Source: Clostridia bacterium (GTDB lineage: Bacteria; Bacillota; Clostridia; Christensenellales; Aristaeellaceae). Taken from it: DNA of 64,000 nucleotides. Shown here one piece after another: positions 15,941-25,057 of this stretch (positions within the stretch are counted from its first letter, which is position 1; every line of letters begins with the position of its first letter). Below the pieces are notes generated by a model. It saw nothing but the letters and a program-made list of their open reading frames with translations, was not told the origin of the DNA and searched no databases. The translations under genes were made by a program, and so were the position numbers. Location of the stretch: positions 45,483-109,482 of the forward strand of contig JAFUBA010000154.1 in the NCBI GenBank assembly GCA_017460395.1. The letters run 5' to 3'.

Positions 15941-16810
15941 ATGCAGGACACCCAGGAGATCATCTCAGCCCTCAACCGCTCCGGCCGCCGTCTGACCAAG
16001 AGTCACCAGCGGATCGCGGAGTATATGTGCGCCCACTATGACAGAGTCCGCCCCATGACCGCTGCACGCCTTGCCGGCGAGGTGGGGGTCAGCGAGTCCA
16101 CCGTGGTCCGCTTTGCCTCCGCGCTCGGCTATGAAGGGTATCCGGAGCTGATCCGCGCCCTGCACGAGGTCATGCGCCACCACCTCACGGGCCTGGAGCG
16201 CATGGAGATGACCGCCGCCCAGACCGAGGAGGATGTGCTGGACCTGGTGCTCAAGTCCGATGCCGCAAACCTCAAGGCCACGCTGGAGGGCATCGACCGG
16301 GAGGAATACAACCGGGTCGTGAGCATGATCCTCTCCTCCCACACCATCTACGTCATGGGTCTTCGGTCTGCCTCTCCCCTTGCCATGTTCATGGGCTATT
16401 ACCTCCACTATATCTTTGATGACGTGCGCCTGGTGTCCTCCGGATCCACGGACGTGTTTGAAGAGATCTCCAAGATCCGAAACGGGGATGTGCTCATCGG
16501 CATCTCCTTCCCCCGCTATTCCACCAGAACCCTGGATGCCATGGCCTTTGCCAAGCGTCTTGGCGCACAGGTCGTGGCCATCACCGACGGGCCCATGTCG
16601 CCCCTGTGTTCCATCGCAGACTCCACCCTCCTGGCCCAGACGGACCTGGCCTCCTTCGTGGATTCCCTCTCCGCCCCGCTGTCTCTGATCAACGCGCTCC
16701 TGGTGTCCCTGGGGCTTCACCGGCGGGACGCCCTCTCCCAGCACCTCAAGCAGCTGGAATCCATCCAGGCCAGGTATCAGGTCTATTCTCAGGAGGACAG
16801 GCATGCGTAA
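15941..16810 (+). CDS. MurR/RpiR family transcriptional regulator
   Basis: A 289-residue regulator with an N-terminal HTH_6 domain (about residues 8-80: LTKSHQRIAEYMCAHYD, then MTAARLAGEVGVSESTVVRFA) and a C-terminal SIS phosphosugar-binding domain (about 115-250: IYVMGLRSASPLAMFMGYYL, GDVLIGISFPRYSTRTL). Such proteins sense phosphosugars and usually regulate neighbouring catabolic genes. No sugar genes adjoin it, so its targets are not evident; the GH28, GH18 or GH130 loci are candidates. GGAGG lies 10 bases before the ATG. It overlaps the flavoprotein gene by 8 bases. Confidence 0.92.
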   Translation: MQDTQEIISALNRSGRRLTKSHQRIAEYMCAHYDRVRPMTAARLAGEVGVSESTVVRFASALGYEGYPELIRALHEVMRHHLTGLERMEMTAAQTEEDVLDLVLKSDAANLKATLEGIDREEYNRVVSMILSSHTIYVMGLRSASPLAMFMGYYLHYIFDDVRLVSSGSTDVFEEISKIRNGDVLIGISFPRYSTRTLDAMAFAKRLGAQVVAITDGPMSPLCSIADSTLLAQTDLASFVDSLSAPLSLINALLVSLGLHRRDALSQHLKQLESIQARYQVYSQEDRHA

Positions 16811-18044
16811 GATCCTCATTGTCGGCGGCGGTGCCGCTGGCCTGATGGCCGCCCGGTCGGCCGCCATCTCAGGCGGAAGCGATGCTCAGATCACGATCCT
16901 CGAGCACATGGAAAAGTGCGGGCGGAAGATCTACATCACCGGCAAGGGCCGGTGCAACGCGACCAACGACTGCACGCGGGACGAGTTCCTCCGGGAAGTC
17001 CCCCGCAACCCCCGCTTCCTCTATGCGGCCCTGGCCGCCCTGTCCCCCCAGCGTCTCATGGACGATCTGGAGGAGATGGGGTGTCCCGTCACCGTGCAGC
17101 GGGGCCGGCGCGTGTTCCCCGCCTCCGAGAAGGCCAGCGATGTGACAAGGGCACTCACGCGGGATCTGGAGAGAAGGGGCGTTCAGGTGCAGCTGCACGC
17201 GGACGTCCAGCATCTGCTCCTTGACGGGGACACATGCCGCGGCGTGCGCCTGGCCTCCGGGCACGAAATCCCTGCCGATGCCGTGATCGTCGCCACCGGC
17301 GGACTCTCCGCCTCCGGCACCGGTTCCACGGGTGACGGCTACCGCCTGGCGCGGGAAGCAGGGCACACCGTCACGCCCCTCCGCCCCTCCCTCTCGGCCC
17401 TTGAGTCAGATGAAACGTGGATGCACGAGCTTCAGGGGCTCAGCCTCCAGCACGTGGAGCTGTCCGCCAGGACAGGCAAAAAGACCATCTACCGCGAGGA
17501 GGGCGAAATGCTCTTCACCCACTTTGGGATCTCGGGTCCGCTGGTGCTGGAGCTGTCCTCACACCTCCCGGACGATCCATGCGAGAGCGCCATCTTCCTG
17601 AACCTGAAGCCGGCCCTCACCCCCGAGCAGCTGGACGCACGGCTCCTGAGGGAGATTCAGGGCCAGGAGCGCCGGCAGCTCGGCAACCTCCTCTGTGCCC
17701 TTCTGCCCTCCCGCTTTGCAGCTGTCTTCCCGTCGATCATCGATCTGGACCCGAGAAAGCCGGCCGGTGAGCTCACGCGGGAGGAGCGGCATACCCTGGC
17801 GGGTGCCCTCCAGCAGCTGCCGCTTCATGTCACAGGCTACCGGACCATCCAGGAGGCCATCGTCACCCGCGGGGGCGTTTCCGTCCGCGAGATCAATCCC
17901 TCCACCATGGAGAGCCGCCTCGTGCACGGGCTCTACTTTGCCGGGGAGGTCATGGATGTGGATGCCCACACCGGCGGATACAACCTCCACATCGCCTTCT
18001 CCACCGGCTTCCTGGCAGGGCAGCATGCCGTCCTCGGTGCGTGA
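16803..18044 (+). CDS. FAD-dependent oxidoreductase, HI0933/YhiN family
   Basis: A flavoprotein of 413 residues, typical for the family. It starts with the dinucleotide-binding motif ILIVGGGAAGLMAARSA, followed by the family signature GRKIYITGKGRCNATND and VIVATGGLSASGTGSTGDGYRLA. The C-terminal FAD contact is GLYFAGEVMDVDAHTGGYNLHIAFSTG. The physiological role of YhiN-like proteins is not settled. The start codon overlaps the end of the RpiR gene, and the exonuclease gene follows after 39 bases. Confidence 0.93.
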   Translation: MRKILIVGGGAAGLMAARSAAISGGSDAQITILEHMEKCGRKIYITGKGRCNATNDCTRDEFLREVPRNPRFLYAALAALSPQRLMDDLEEMGCPVTVQRGRRVFPASEKASDVTRALTRDLERRGVQVQLHADVQHLLLDGDTCRGVRLASGHEIPADAVIVATGGLSASGTGSTGDGYRLAREAGHTVTPLRPSLSALESDETWMHELQGLSLQHVELSARTGKKTIYREEGEMLFTHFGISGPLVLELSSHLPDDPCESAIFLNLKPALTPEQLDARLLREIQGQERRQLGNLLCALLPSRFAAVFPSIIDLDPRKPAGELTREERHTLAGALQQLPLHVTGYRTIQEAIVTRGGVSVREINPSTMESRLVHGLYFAGEVMDVDAHTGGYNLHIAFSTGFLAGQHAVLGA

Positions 18045-18083
18045 GGAAATACACACAAGATTTGCATGAAAAGGTGATCTGAC

Positions 18084-19052
18084 TTGCAGTATGTCATTCT
18101 GGATCTGGAATGGAACCAGCCCATCAATTTCTCCACCGCCGCCTTCAAAAAGTACGGCGACCGGCTGATGTTTGAGCTGATCCAGATCGGTGCCGTCCGG
18201 CTCTCCGACAGGGCCGAGATCCTGGACACCCTCTCCATTCCGATCCGGCCGCAGGTGTACCGCGTCATCCATCCCATCGTCCGGAAGATGACGCACCTGA
18301 CCGAGGAGGAGCTCTCCACAGCCGTCACCTTCCCGGAGGCCATGCAGGAGCTGCAGGCGTTCTGCGGCACGGAGGAGACCGTCTTTCTCACCTGGGGCTG
18401 CGATGATTTCAGTGTGCTCAGGCAGAACATGGATTTCTATGAGGTCGCCCGCCCCCTCCCCACAGCCTTCGACATTCAGCCTCTGTTCATGGAGCACTAT
18501 CAGCTCCCCCAGCGGATGAATCTCTCCGCCGCCATGGAGCTGATGGGCATTGAGGAGGACCCCTCGCGGTTTTTCCATAACGCCCTCCACGATGCATACT
18601 ATTCCGCGGAGATCTTCTCCCGCCTTCCCTCCCCCGAGTCCGTCACGCGCTTCCCCGTGGAGGTGCGTCCGCTCTTCCGGGCCGGGAAGAGCGCAAAGAG
18701 CCGGAAGGGAGACCTCTATGAGAGCATCTCGGATGCCCTGAAGAGCCCTGCCGCCGCTCAGCCCCACTGCCCTGTCTGCGCCCGTCCCTGCCAGACCCAG
18801 GGACCCTATGTGCCCCAGAGCGCCAACAGGTACGTGACCCTCTCCCAGTGCCGCCGCCACGGGAATGTCATGGTCAAGCTCCAGTTCCACATCCGGGACG
18901 GCATGCGCACCATGCAGGTGACCACCACCAAGGCCGACCGTCCCATGATCGCCTATGTCCACACCAAGTGGCAGCAGGCGGAGGAAAAACGGAGGGACGG
19001 CCGGATGCAGGATCCCGAGATCGCACTGGCGCGGGCGGAAGCCACGATCTGA
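18084..19052 (+). CDS. DEDDh 3'-5' exonuclease (KapD/ERI-1-like)
   Basis: A predicted RNA or DNA exonuclease of 322 residues. Exo I is VILDLEWNQ (Asp7, Glu9), Exo II includes LTWGCDDFSVL, and Exo III is HNALHDAYYSAEIF, giving the His and last Asp of the DEDDh set. After residue 200 there is an extension with a Cys pair (CPVCARPC) that might bind zinc. The start is a TTG with AAGGTGA upstream, and no better ATG precedes the catalytic Asp. It lies between the flavoprotein and the nucleoside kinase. Confidence 0.88.
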   Translation: MQYVILDLEWNQPINFSTAAFKKYGDRLMFELIQIGAVRLSDRAEILDTLSIPIRPQVYRVIHPIVRKMTHLTEEELSTAVTFPEAMQELQAFCGTEETVFLTWGCDDFSVLRQNMDFYEVARPLPTAFDIQPLFMEHYQLPQRMNLSAAMELMGIEEDPSRFFHNALHDAYYSAEIFSRLPSPESVTRFPVEVRPLFRAGKSAKSRKGDLYESISDALKSPAAAQPHCPVCARPCQTQGPYVPQSANRYVTLSQCRRHGNVMVKLQFHIRDGMRTMQVTTTKADRPMIAYVHTKWQQAEEKRRDGRMQDPEIALARAEATI

Positions 19053-19099
19053 TTGTTCTGATTGTCAAGCCACATGTCCTCATGAAAGAAGGGAACCAA

Positions 19100-20767
19100 A
19101 TGGCCGCCATGTCCATCACCGTCACCTGTCAGGGCCAGAGCCGTGTCTTCCCCTCCGGCATACCGGCAGAGCGCGTCCTGGAAGCCTTTTCTCAGACCAG
19201 ACGCGAGATCCTTGCCGTGCGCATCGGCGGCGAGACGGTGGAGCGAAGCGGCCTAATGAACAGGGGCGGAGAACTCTCCTTTGTGACCCTGGCTTCCTCC
19301 GAGGGCCGGCGGATCTATGAGCGATCCCTCCGCTTCATCCTGCTGCTCGCCCTGAAAAAGCTCTTTCCGGGGCAGCGGGTGCGCATGGAGTACTCCGTGT
19401 CAAACGGCATCCTGGTCCGCATGCCGGGACATGCGCTCAGCAGCCGCGACATCGCAGACCTTGATCACCTGATGGCCAAGCTCTGCCTACGGGACCTCCC
19501 CTTCCTCTCCCAGACCTGGACGACGGAGAAGGCCCGGGCGTACTTTGCCCGCGAGGGACAGCAGGACAAGGTCCAGCTCCTTCGCTACCGCAGCCTGCCC
19601 ACGATGCAGATGTACCACTGCGAGGGCAACGACGACATGTGGGAGTACTTCTACGGTCCCATGGTGCCCTCCACCGGGTACGTGTCGGTGTACGATCTGC
19701 TCCTCCACGCGGACGGCCTGGTGCTCCAGCTGCCGGATCACACGCATCCGGACAGACCCGCACCCTATGTCGACCGGCCGCGGCACCTGAGCGTCTTTGA
19801 GCAGAGCGCCCGCTGGTGCTCGATCCTGGGGGCAGAAAACATCAGCGACCTGGCGGACATGACCCGCCACGACATGCGCTCCTTCATCCGCGTCAACGAG
19901 GCGCTGCATGATCAGGCGCTGGTGGACGTGGCGCGGGAGATCGTCACAAGAGCCCGAAGGGTCGTGCTGGTCGCGGGTCCCTCCTCCTCCGGCAAGACCA
20001 CCTTCTCCGGGCGTCTGGCTGTGCAGCTGCAGGTGCTGGGACGGAAGGCCGTGCGCATCAGCCTGGACAACTATTACCGGAACCGCAGTGACATTCCGCT
20101 GGATGAACACGGGGAGAAGGACTTTGAGCACATTGAGGGCCTGGATCTCCCCCTGATCCGGCAGCACATTGCCTCCCTCCTGAAGGGCGAGCCCATCGAC
20201 GTGCCCGTCTTCTCCTTCCAGACGGGCAAAAGGGCTAAAGAGACCATGCATGTGGAGCTCTCTGAGCAGGACATCGTGATCTTTGAGGGCATCCATGCCC
20301 TGAACCCGCGCCTCACAGAGGGCGTCCCGGGGGAGAGCATCTACCGGATCTTCGTCTCCGCCCTTACCTGCCTGAACCTCGATGACCACAACCGCATCCG
20401 CACAACGGATGTCCGGCTGCTTCGGCGGATCGTGCGGGATTACCAGTTCCGCGGGACCACGCCGGTGGAGACGCTCAGGATGTGGGACAGCGTCCGGCGG
20501 GGCGAGGAAAAGTGGATCTTCCCCTACCAGGAGACGGCGGACACCTTCTTCAACACCGCCCTCCACTATGAGCTCCCGGTGCTGAGGCACTTTTCCTATG
20601 ACCTGCTCTGCGAGATTGATCCCACCCTCGAGTGCTATCCCCTCGCCTCCGTGCTCCGAAAGATCCTCAACTATGTTCCGGACTTCAGCGAGGAGCTACT
20701 GGAGGAGATTCCCCCGCTGTCGCTGCTGCGGGAGTTCATCGGCGGATCCACCATGGAAAAGGACTGA
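19100..20767 (+). CDS. Nucleoside kinase with TGS-like N-terminal domain (uridine kinase family)
   Basis: A two-part protein of 555 residues seen in many Clostridia. Residues 1-60 resemble a TGS domain, followed by a region similar to the editing-domain fold of threonyl-tRNA synthetase (about 70-270). The kinase part begins with Walker A GPSSSGKTT (residues 293-301), then the base-binding VRISLDNYYRNRSDIPLDEHGEKDFEHI and IVIFEGIHALNP. It probably phosphorylates a nucleoside, but the true substrate of this fused type is not certain. I chose the ATG at 19100, preceded by AGAAGGGA; an ATG at 19082 is possible. Confidence 0.87.
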   Translation: MAAMSITVTCQGQSRVFPSGIPAERVLEAFSQTRREILAVRIGGETVERSGLMNRGGELSFVTLASSEGRRIYERSLRFILLLALKKLFPGQRVRMEYSVSNGILVRMPGHALSSRDIADLDHLMAKLCLRDLPFLSQTWTTEKARAYFAREGQQDKVQLLRYRSLPTMQMYHCEGNDDMWEYFYGPMVPSTGYVSVYDLLLHADGLVLQLPDHTHPDRPAPYVDRPRHLSVFEQSARWCSILGAENISDLADMTRHDMRSFIRVNEALHDQALVDVAREIVTRARRVVLVAGPSSSGKTTFSGRLAVQLQVLGRKAVRISLDNYYRNRSDIPLDEHGEKDFEHIEGLDLPLIRQHIASLLKGEPIDVPVFSFQTGKRAKETMHVELSEQDIVIFEGIHALNPRLTEGVPGESIYRIFVSALTCLNLDDHNRIRTTDVRLLRRIVRDYQFRGTTPVETLRMWDSVRRGEEKWIFPYQETADTFFNTALHYELPVLRHFSYDLLCEIDPTLECYPLASVLRKILNYVPDFSEELLEEIPPLSLLREFIGGSTMEKD

Positions 20768-20808
20768 CTCTGTTCATCAAACAATCTGTGAACCAATCAG
20801 GGGGCTTG

Positions 20809-21819
20809 ATGCATATGAAACCCATGCTGCTTGGCTATGCCACACCCCGCGGCGTACAGCAGATGACGCGCGAGGAGGCCCGGATGCTCACCCATGTGAA
20901 CCTGGCCTTCGGCCTCATCCGGGACGGTCTTCTCTCCCTGTCCGGGCTTCCGGATCTGCGGGGACTCAGGGACCGATTGAAGGAGCTGAACCCGTCCCTT
21001 CGGGTGGTACTGTCCATCGGGGGATGGACAGCCGGAGGGTTCTCCCTCATGAGCCGCACCGAGGAGGGCCGGCGTGCCTTCGGAGCATCCGTGAAGAAGG
21101 CCCTGGACGAAAACGCCCTGGACGGTGTGGACATCGACTGGGAATACCCATGCTCGGATGAGGCCGGTATCGACTGCGATCCCTCCGACCGGGAGAACTT
21201 CACCCTGCTTCTTGAGGAAATGCGAAGGGCCGCCGGAAAGGATCGCATCGTGTCCATTGCGGCCGGCGGCGGGGACTACTTTGTGCGGGACACCGAGATG
21301 GACAGGGTCGCCGCCATCTGTGATTATGTGCAGATCATGACCTATGATCTCAACTGCTTCACCCACACCACCCGGCACCACACGAGCCTCTACGCCATGG
21401 AAGGCTCCTATCCCCAGGGCAATGCCGACTACTGTGCCAGGATCTTCGAGGCCGCCGGCGTACCTCGGGAGAAGATGGTCCTGGGCGTCGCCTTCTACTC
21501 CAGGAAGTGGACGGGCGTGAAGGATGCATGCCACGGCCTTCTGCAGGAGGCAGAGAGCATCGGAGGGTATGGGCCCAGCTACCAGGAGCTCCGGGACGGG
21601 TACCTCGGGAAGGACGGCTTCGTCCGCTATTTCGATGACACCGCAAAGGCGCCCTGGCTCTTTGACGGAAGCACCTTTATCACCTATGAGGATGAGGCAT
21701 CCATTCAGGAAAAGTGCCGGTATGTTCGGGACAAGGGCCTTCGTGGCCTCATGTACTGGGAGCATAGCTGCGATCAGAGCGGTACACTGCTGCGTGCCCT
21801 GCACGAGGGGTTGAGATGA
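20809..21819 (+). CDS. Glycoside hydrolase family 18 (chitinase-like)
   Basis: A TIM-barrel enzyme of about 336 residues with the GH18 active-site motif DGVDIDWEYP, whose last Glu is the acid catalyst, plus LRVVLSIGGWTAGGFS and YVQIMTYDLNCF. It lacks a signal peptide and accessory modules, so it probably works inside the cell on imported chito-oligosaccharides or on wall-derived glycans. The start is either 20809 or 20815: AGGGG ends 5 bases upstream of the first and 11 of the second. It is the last plus-strand gene before a bidirectional terminator. Confidence 0.9.
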   Translation: MHMKPMLLGYATPRGVQQMTREEARMLTHVNLAFGLIRDGLLSLSGLPDLRGLRDRLKELNPSLRVVLSIGGWTAGGFSLMSRTEEGRRAFGASVKKALDENALDGVDIDWEYPCSDEAGIDCDPSDRENFTLLLEEMRRAAGKDRIVSIAAGGGDYFVRDTEMDRVAAICDYVQIMTYDLNCFTHTTRHHTSLYAMEGSYPQGNADYCARIFEAAGVPREKMVLGVAFYSRKWTGVKDACHGLLQEAESIGGYGPSYQELRDGYLGKDGFVRYFDDTAKAPWLFDGSTFITYEDEASIQEKCRYVRDKGLRGLMYWEHSCDQSGTLLRALHEGLR

Positions 21820-21867
21820 TGGAAAAGCCGCACGGGGCGTTGCCTCAAAGCCGGCCCGTCCCGGATG

Positions 21868-21906
21868 AAAACGGGGCACCACGAAGAGTTCGTGGTGCCC
21901 CGTTTT
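21868..21906. terminator. Bidirectional terminator between converging genes
   Basis: A perfect 18-base stem (21868-21885 with 21889-21906) encloses a three-base loop and has A4 on one side and T4 on the other. It can stop both the GH18 transcript on the plus strand and the GH130 transcript on the minus strand. Confidence 0.95.
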
Positions 21907-21914
21907 CTGACTTC

Positions 21915-23075
21915 TCACCGCAGATAGGAAAGGTTCTTCCTGATAAACTCCACGCGCTGCTTCACGCAGTCCACGGACCTCATAGGATCCTTGGGCGTAT
22001 TGAAGACGTAGTCCCTCAGCTGCTCCAGGGTGGTGGTCGCCACATGCAGCCTCGTGTCGCTGGAGGCATAGTAGATGTAGACTATACCATCCCGCACCAC
22101 AGCGCCGTTGGTGAAGACCACGTTGCTCACATCGCCGACCCGCTCGTGGCCCAGGGGAACGATCAGGAAGCCACCGGGCTCCGCGATCACACGGGATGGA
22201 TCATCGAGGGCCGTGGCGAAGGCATAGACCACGTACCGCAGGCCCGCCGCCGTGTTGCGCACGCCGTGGGCGATATGGATCCAGCCCCTGTCCGTCTCGA
22301 TCGGGACGGCACCAGCACCGTTCTTGGATTCGGTGATCGTGTGATAGCGCCGGATACTGGTCATCTTCTCCTCGTCGATCACCGCATGAGTGATGTCGTC
22401 GCACAGGCCAAAACCGATGCCGCCACCCGAGCCCGTCTCGATAAAGTCATCCATGGGGCGGGTGTAGAAGGCATACTTTCCATCCACGAATTTCGGATGC
22501 AGGCAGACGTTCCGCTGCTGCGGGCTACGGAGGGTCTGAAGGTTCGGGAGCCGCTCCCATTTTCTCAGGTCCTTCGTGCGCACGATGCCGGCCTTGGCGA
22601 CGGCCGCCGACAGGTCGGATACGGTTTTGTCCTTGGACTCTGAGCAGAACACGCCGTAGATCCAGCCGTCCTCATGCCTTGTCAGGCGCATATCGTAGAC
22701 GTTGGTCTCCTCCGGATCCGTGTCCGGCAGGAGGATCGGCTCGTCCCAGAAGCGGAAGCCGTCCACGCCGCTCTCGGACTCCGCCACGGCAAAGAAGCTC
22801 TTGCGGTCGTTGCCCTCGACCCTTGCCACCAGCAGGATCTTTCCGTCCATCTCGATGGCACCGCTGTTGAACACGGCATTCACACCCAGGCGCTGCATCA
22901 TGAAGGGATTGGTGGCGGGGTTCGGGTCATACATCCAGAAGGGCGGGATGTGATCCCGTGTCAGGACCGGGTGCACGTAGCGGTCATAGATCCCGTTGTA
23001 GAATGTTTCGTCCACCGCATTGGGCGTTGCAATCAGGCGCTCGTACCTTGAGCAGATTTCCTCGTAGGTCCTCAT
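21915..23075 (-). CDS. 4-O-beta-D-mannosyl-D-glucose phosphorylase, GH130
   Basis: Phosphorolyses mannosyl-glucose into mannose 1-phosphate and glucose in the cytoplasm. The 386-residue sequence is close to the GH130_1 type: [41 protein letters not shown] and [17 protein letters not shown]. Asp128 in NVYDMR corresponds, by memory of the family, to the catalytic acid. I chose the ATG at 23075 because AAAAGGGGAT lies 8 bases upstream. An ATG at 23096 overlaps the preceding stop as ATGA and is an alternative. Placed directly after the cellobiose 2-epimerase, it completes the known mannobiose route (mannobiose to mannosyl-glucose to mannose 1-phosphate). No beta-mannanase is in the window. Confidence 0.92.
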   Translation of the reverse strand: MRTYEEICSRYERLIATPNAVDETFYNGIYDRYVHPVLTRDHIPPFWMYDPNPATNPFMMQRLGVNAVFNSGAIEMDGKILLVARVEGNDRKSFFAVAESESGVDGFRFWDEPILLPDTDPEETNVYDMRLTRHEDGWIYGVFCSESKDKTVSDLSAAVAKAGIVRTKDLRKWERLPNLQTLRSPQQRNVCLHPKFVDGKYAFYTRPMDDFIETGSGGGIGFGLCDDITHAVIDEEKMTSIRRYHTITESKNGAGAVPIETDRGWIHIAHGVRNTAAGLRYVVYAFATALDDPSRVIAEPGGFLIVPLGHERVGDVSNVVFTNGAVVRDGIVYIYYASSDTRLHVATTTLEQLRDYVFNTPKDPMRSVDCVKQRVEFIRKNLSYLR

Positions 23076-23092
23076 CTGCGTATCCCCTTTTC

Positions 23093-24280
23093 TCATTTGA
23101 TGTTTTGGAGCCGGCTGGCCATCTCAAAGATCATGCGCCCGTTGTGATAGGGGCACTTCCAGGGCTCCACGATCGGCTGTGTGGTGGGCGTGCCGTCATC
23201 CTGCACAGCCCAGAACCATTCGCCGCCCGGCCTGTGGTCCGTGACCTTTTCCAGGATATAGTGCCACTGGGACTCGGCCGCCTTCAGGTACCGCTCCTCC
23301 CCTGTCTTCTGGTAGGCGTTCAGAAAGCCCAGAAGGGCCTCCGCCTGCACCCACCAGATCCGCTTTCTGTCGATCACGCCCTTCTCCATCTCGTTGAGGA
23401 AGCCCTCGGGCGTGAAGGCCAGACGGTAGGTTTCATCGGCCAGAGACATGAGCTTTGGACGGATGCGCGCGGTCAGCTCCGCATCCCCCAGCACCTCCAG
23501 CGTGCGGTCCATGAGCCAGGACGTCTCGATGTCGTGGCCAAAGGAGTGAAGGTCGATGAGCGTATTCCAGGAGATGTCAAAGAAGACTTCCTGGCGGTGC
23601 TTCTCCTCGTTATATACGTGCTCCTCCCAGCTCTTCAGGATCGCGAGGAGGCTGCGCTTCACGTCCTCATTCCCGCTCACCCGATACAGCTCGGTGTACC
23701 CCTCCAGCACGTGGAGCATGGTGTTCATGGTTCTGTAGGCCATGACACCGTTCTCCGAGAGCTTATCGTTGTCCGCCACCGTGAAGTCCCGGTGAAAGGC
23801 CTCCAGATATCCCTCGCTGTCCCGGCAGCGCTTCTCCACCATCCGGTAGAGACCCATGGCCTTCTCCAGAGCGTCCTTTCGACCGGACACATCGTAGAAG
23901 GAGGAAAGGGCATAGATCGCAAAGGCCTGGTTGTAGGTGTGCTTCGTATCGTCCAGCACCTGCCCGTCTGCGGTGAGCGACCAGAACACGCCGCCGTTTT
24001 CCACGTCCACCATCCGCAGAAGCTCCGCATACGCGTGCTCTGCCTCCTCAAGGAGCGCCGGGTCCCGCAGGAGCCTGAAGGCACCCGAGAAGAAATAGAG
24101 GATCCGGCTGTTGAGGATGCAGCCCTTCTCCGAAAGCGGGTCTGCCGTCAGATCGAAGGACACACCGCCGATGTAACCGCCGTTCCTGTCATCCCTCAGC
24201 CCCCGCCAGAAGGGCAGAAGCCTGCCCGTCAGTTCCCGGAGGGCCTCCTCGCGCCACACATTCGTCTCCAAAACACACAT
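23093..24280 (-). CDS. Cellobiose 2-epimerase (AGE family)
   Basis: Epimerises the reducing-end sugar of beta-1,4 disaccharides, here most likely mannobiose to mannosyl-glucose for the neighbouring GH130 phosphorylase. The 395-residue (alpha/alpha)6-barrel shows family motifs [48 protein letters not shown] and [17 protein letters not shown]. The conserved histidines of the active site lie in these blocks. The start is uncertain: the ATG at 24280 directly abuts AAGGAG, while a TTG nine bases later has ideal spacing. It overlaps or abuts the GH130 start, so the pair is probably translationally coupled. Confidence 0.92.
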   Translation of the reverse strand: MCVLETNVWREEALRELTGRLLPFWRGLRDDRNGGYIGGVSFDLTADPLSEKGCILNSRILYFFSGAFRLLRDPALLEEAEHAYAELLRMVDVENGGVFWSLTADGQVLDDTKHTYNQAFAIYALSSFYDVSGRKDALEKAMGLYRMVEKRCRDSEGYLEAFHRDFTVADNDKLSENGVMAYRTMNTMLHVLEGYTELYRVSGNEDVKRSLLAILKSWEEHVYNEEKHRQEVFFDISWNTLIDLHSFGHDIETSWLMDRTLEVLGDAELTARIRPKLMSLADETYRLAFTPEGFLNEMEKGVIDRKRIWWVQAEALLGFLNAYQKTGEERYLKAAESQWHYILEKVTDHRPGGEWFWAVQDDGTPTTQPIVEPWKCPYHNGRMIFEMASRLQNIK

Positions 24281-24340
24281 CTCCTTTTTCCCTGTTGTTC
24301 CCAAACATTCCTCAGCGGGCGATCCTGTCACCCGCGTGTC

Positions 24341-25057
24341 TCACACTTTTTTCCTGATCCGCATCCTCTGCGGCCGCAGGATCATCTCCGTCAGGACCAT
24401 GCCGTCTCTCAGATCCAGCACGTTTTCCACGGCCTCTGCCACGTCCTCCGGCGTGAGGCTGCAGTCCTCCTCCGCATCCGCCTCAAAGTCTGCGTGACGG
24501 TAGAGCTCCGTCCTCGTCATGTCCGGCATGATCGTGGTCACCCGGAGGCCCGTCTTTCTGTTCTCCTCAAACAGGCTCGCGGCGAAGCTTCGCATCGCCG
24601 CCTTGCAGGATCCGTACACTGCCCCGTGGGGGCTCGGATGGGTGGCCGTCACGGAGGAGATGAAGATGATCTGCCCCTTCGTGTTTCGCATAGCCCGAAG
24701 CAGCTTCCCGGTCAGGATCATCGGGACCTCGACGTGGATGCGGACCATTTTTCGGATCGCATCCTCCGAGATGGTCTCATGCATCCCGTACCATGCCTCC
24801 CCGGCGTTGTGGATCAGGAGGTGCACATCGCCCCCGGTGGCCTCTTTCACCTTTCGGACAAGACGGTCAATCTCCCCGTCTTCCGTGAGATCACACTGGA
24901 ATGAGTGAAACGCAGGGCTTTCCAGCAGCTTCTTCGTGCCCTCCCTCGAAAAGTCCCGGCCAACGCCCCATACCTGATAGCCCCGTGCAAGAAGCCGCGC
25001 TGCGATCTCCTGCCCGATGCCGGAGGTGCAGCCTGTCACCAGCGCATGTTCTGTCAC
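24341..25057 (-). CDS. Short-chain dehydrogenase/reductase
   Basis: An NAD(P)-dependent oxidoreductase of 238 residues. The cofactor motif is TGCTSGIG, the structural NAG motif is HNAGE, and the active site has Ser in FISSVTATH and YGSCK (YxxxK). The substrate cannot be told. The start is a GTG that overlaps the stop of the upstream radical SAM gene as GTGA, with GGGAGG 7 bases upstream. Co-transcription with the SPL-like gene before it and the epimerase after it is likely. Confidence 0.92.
   Translation of the reverse strand: MTEHALVTGCTSGIGQEIAARLLARGYQVWGVGRDFSREGTKKLLESPAFHSFQCDLTEDGEIDRLVRKVKEATGGDVHLLIHNAGEAWYGMHETISEDAIRKMVRIHVEVPMILTGKLLRAMRNTKGQIIFISSVTATHPSPHGAVYGSCKAAMRSFAASLFEENRKTGLRVTTIMPDMTRTELYRHADFEADAEEDCSLTPEDVAEAVENVLDLRDGMVLTEMILRPQRMRIRKKV

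Noticed and set aside
21816..22643. A plus-strand frame opposite GH130
   Set aside because: It runs through the bidirectional terminator and mirrors a well-supported enzyme.
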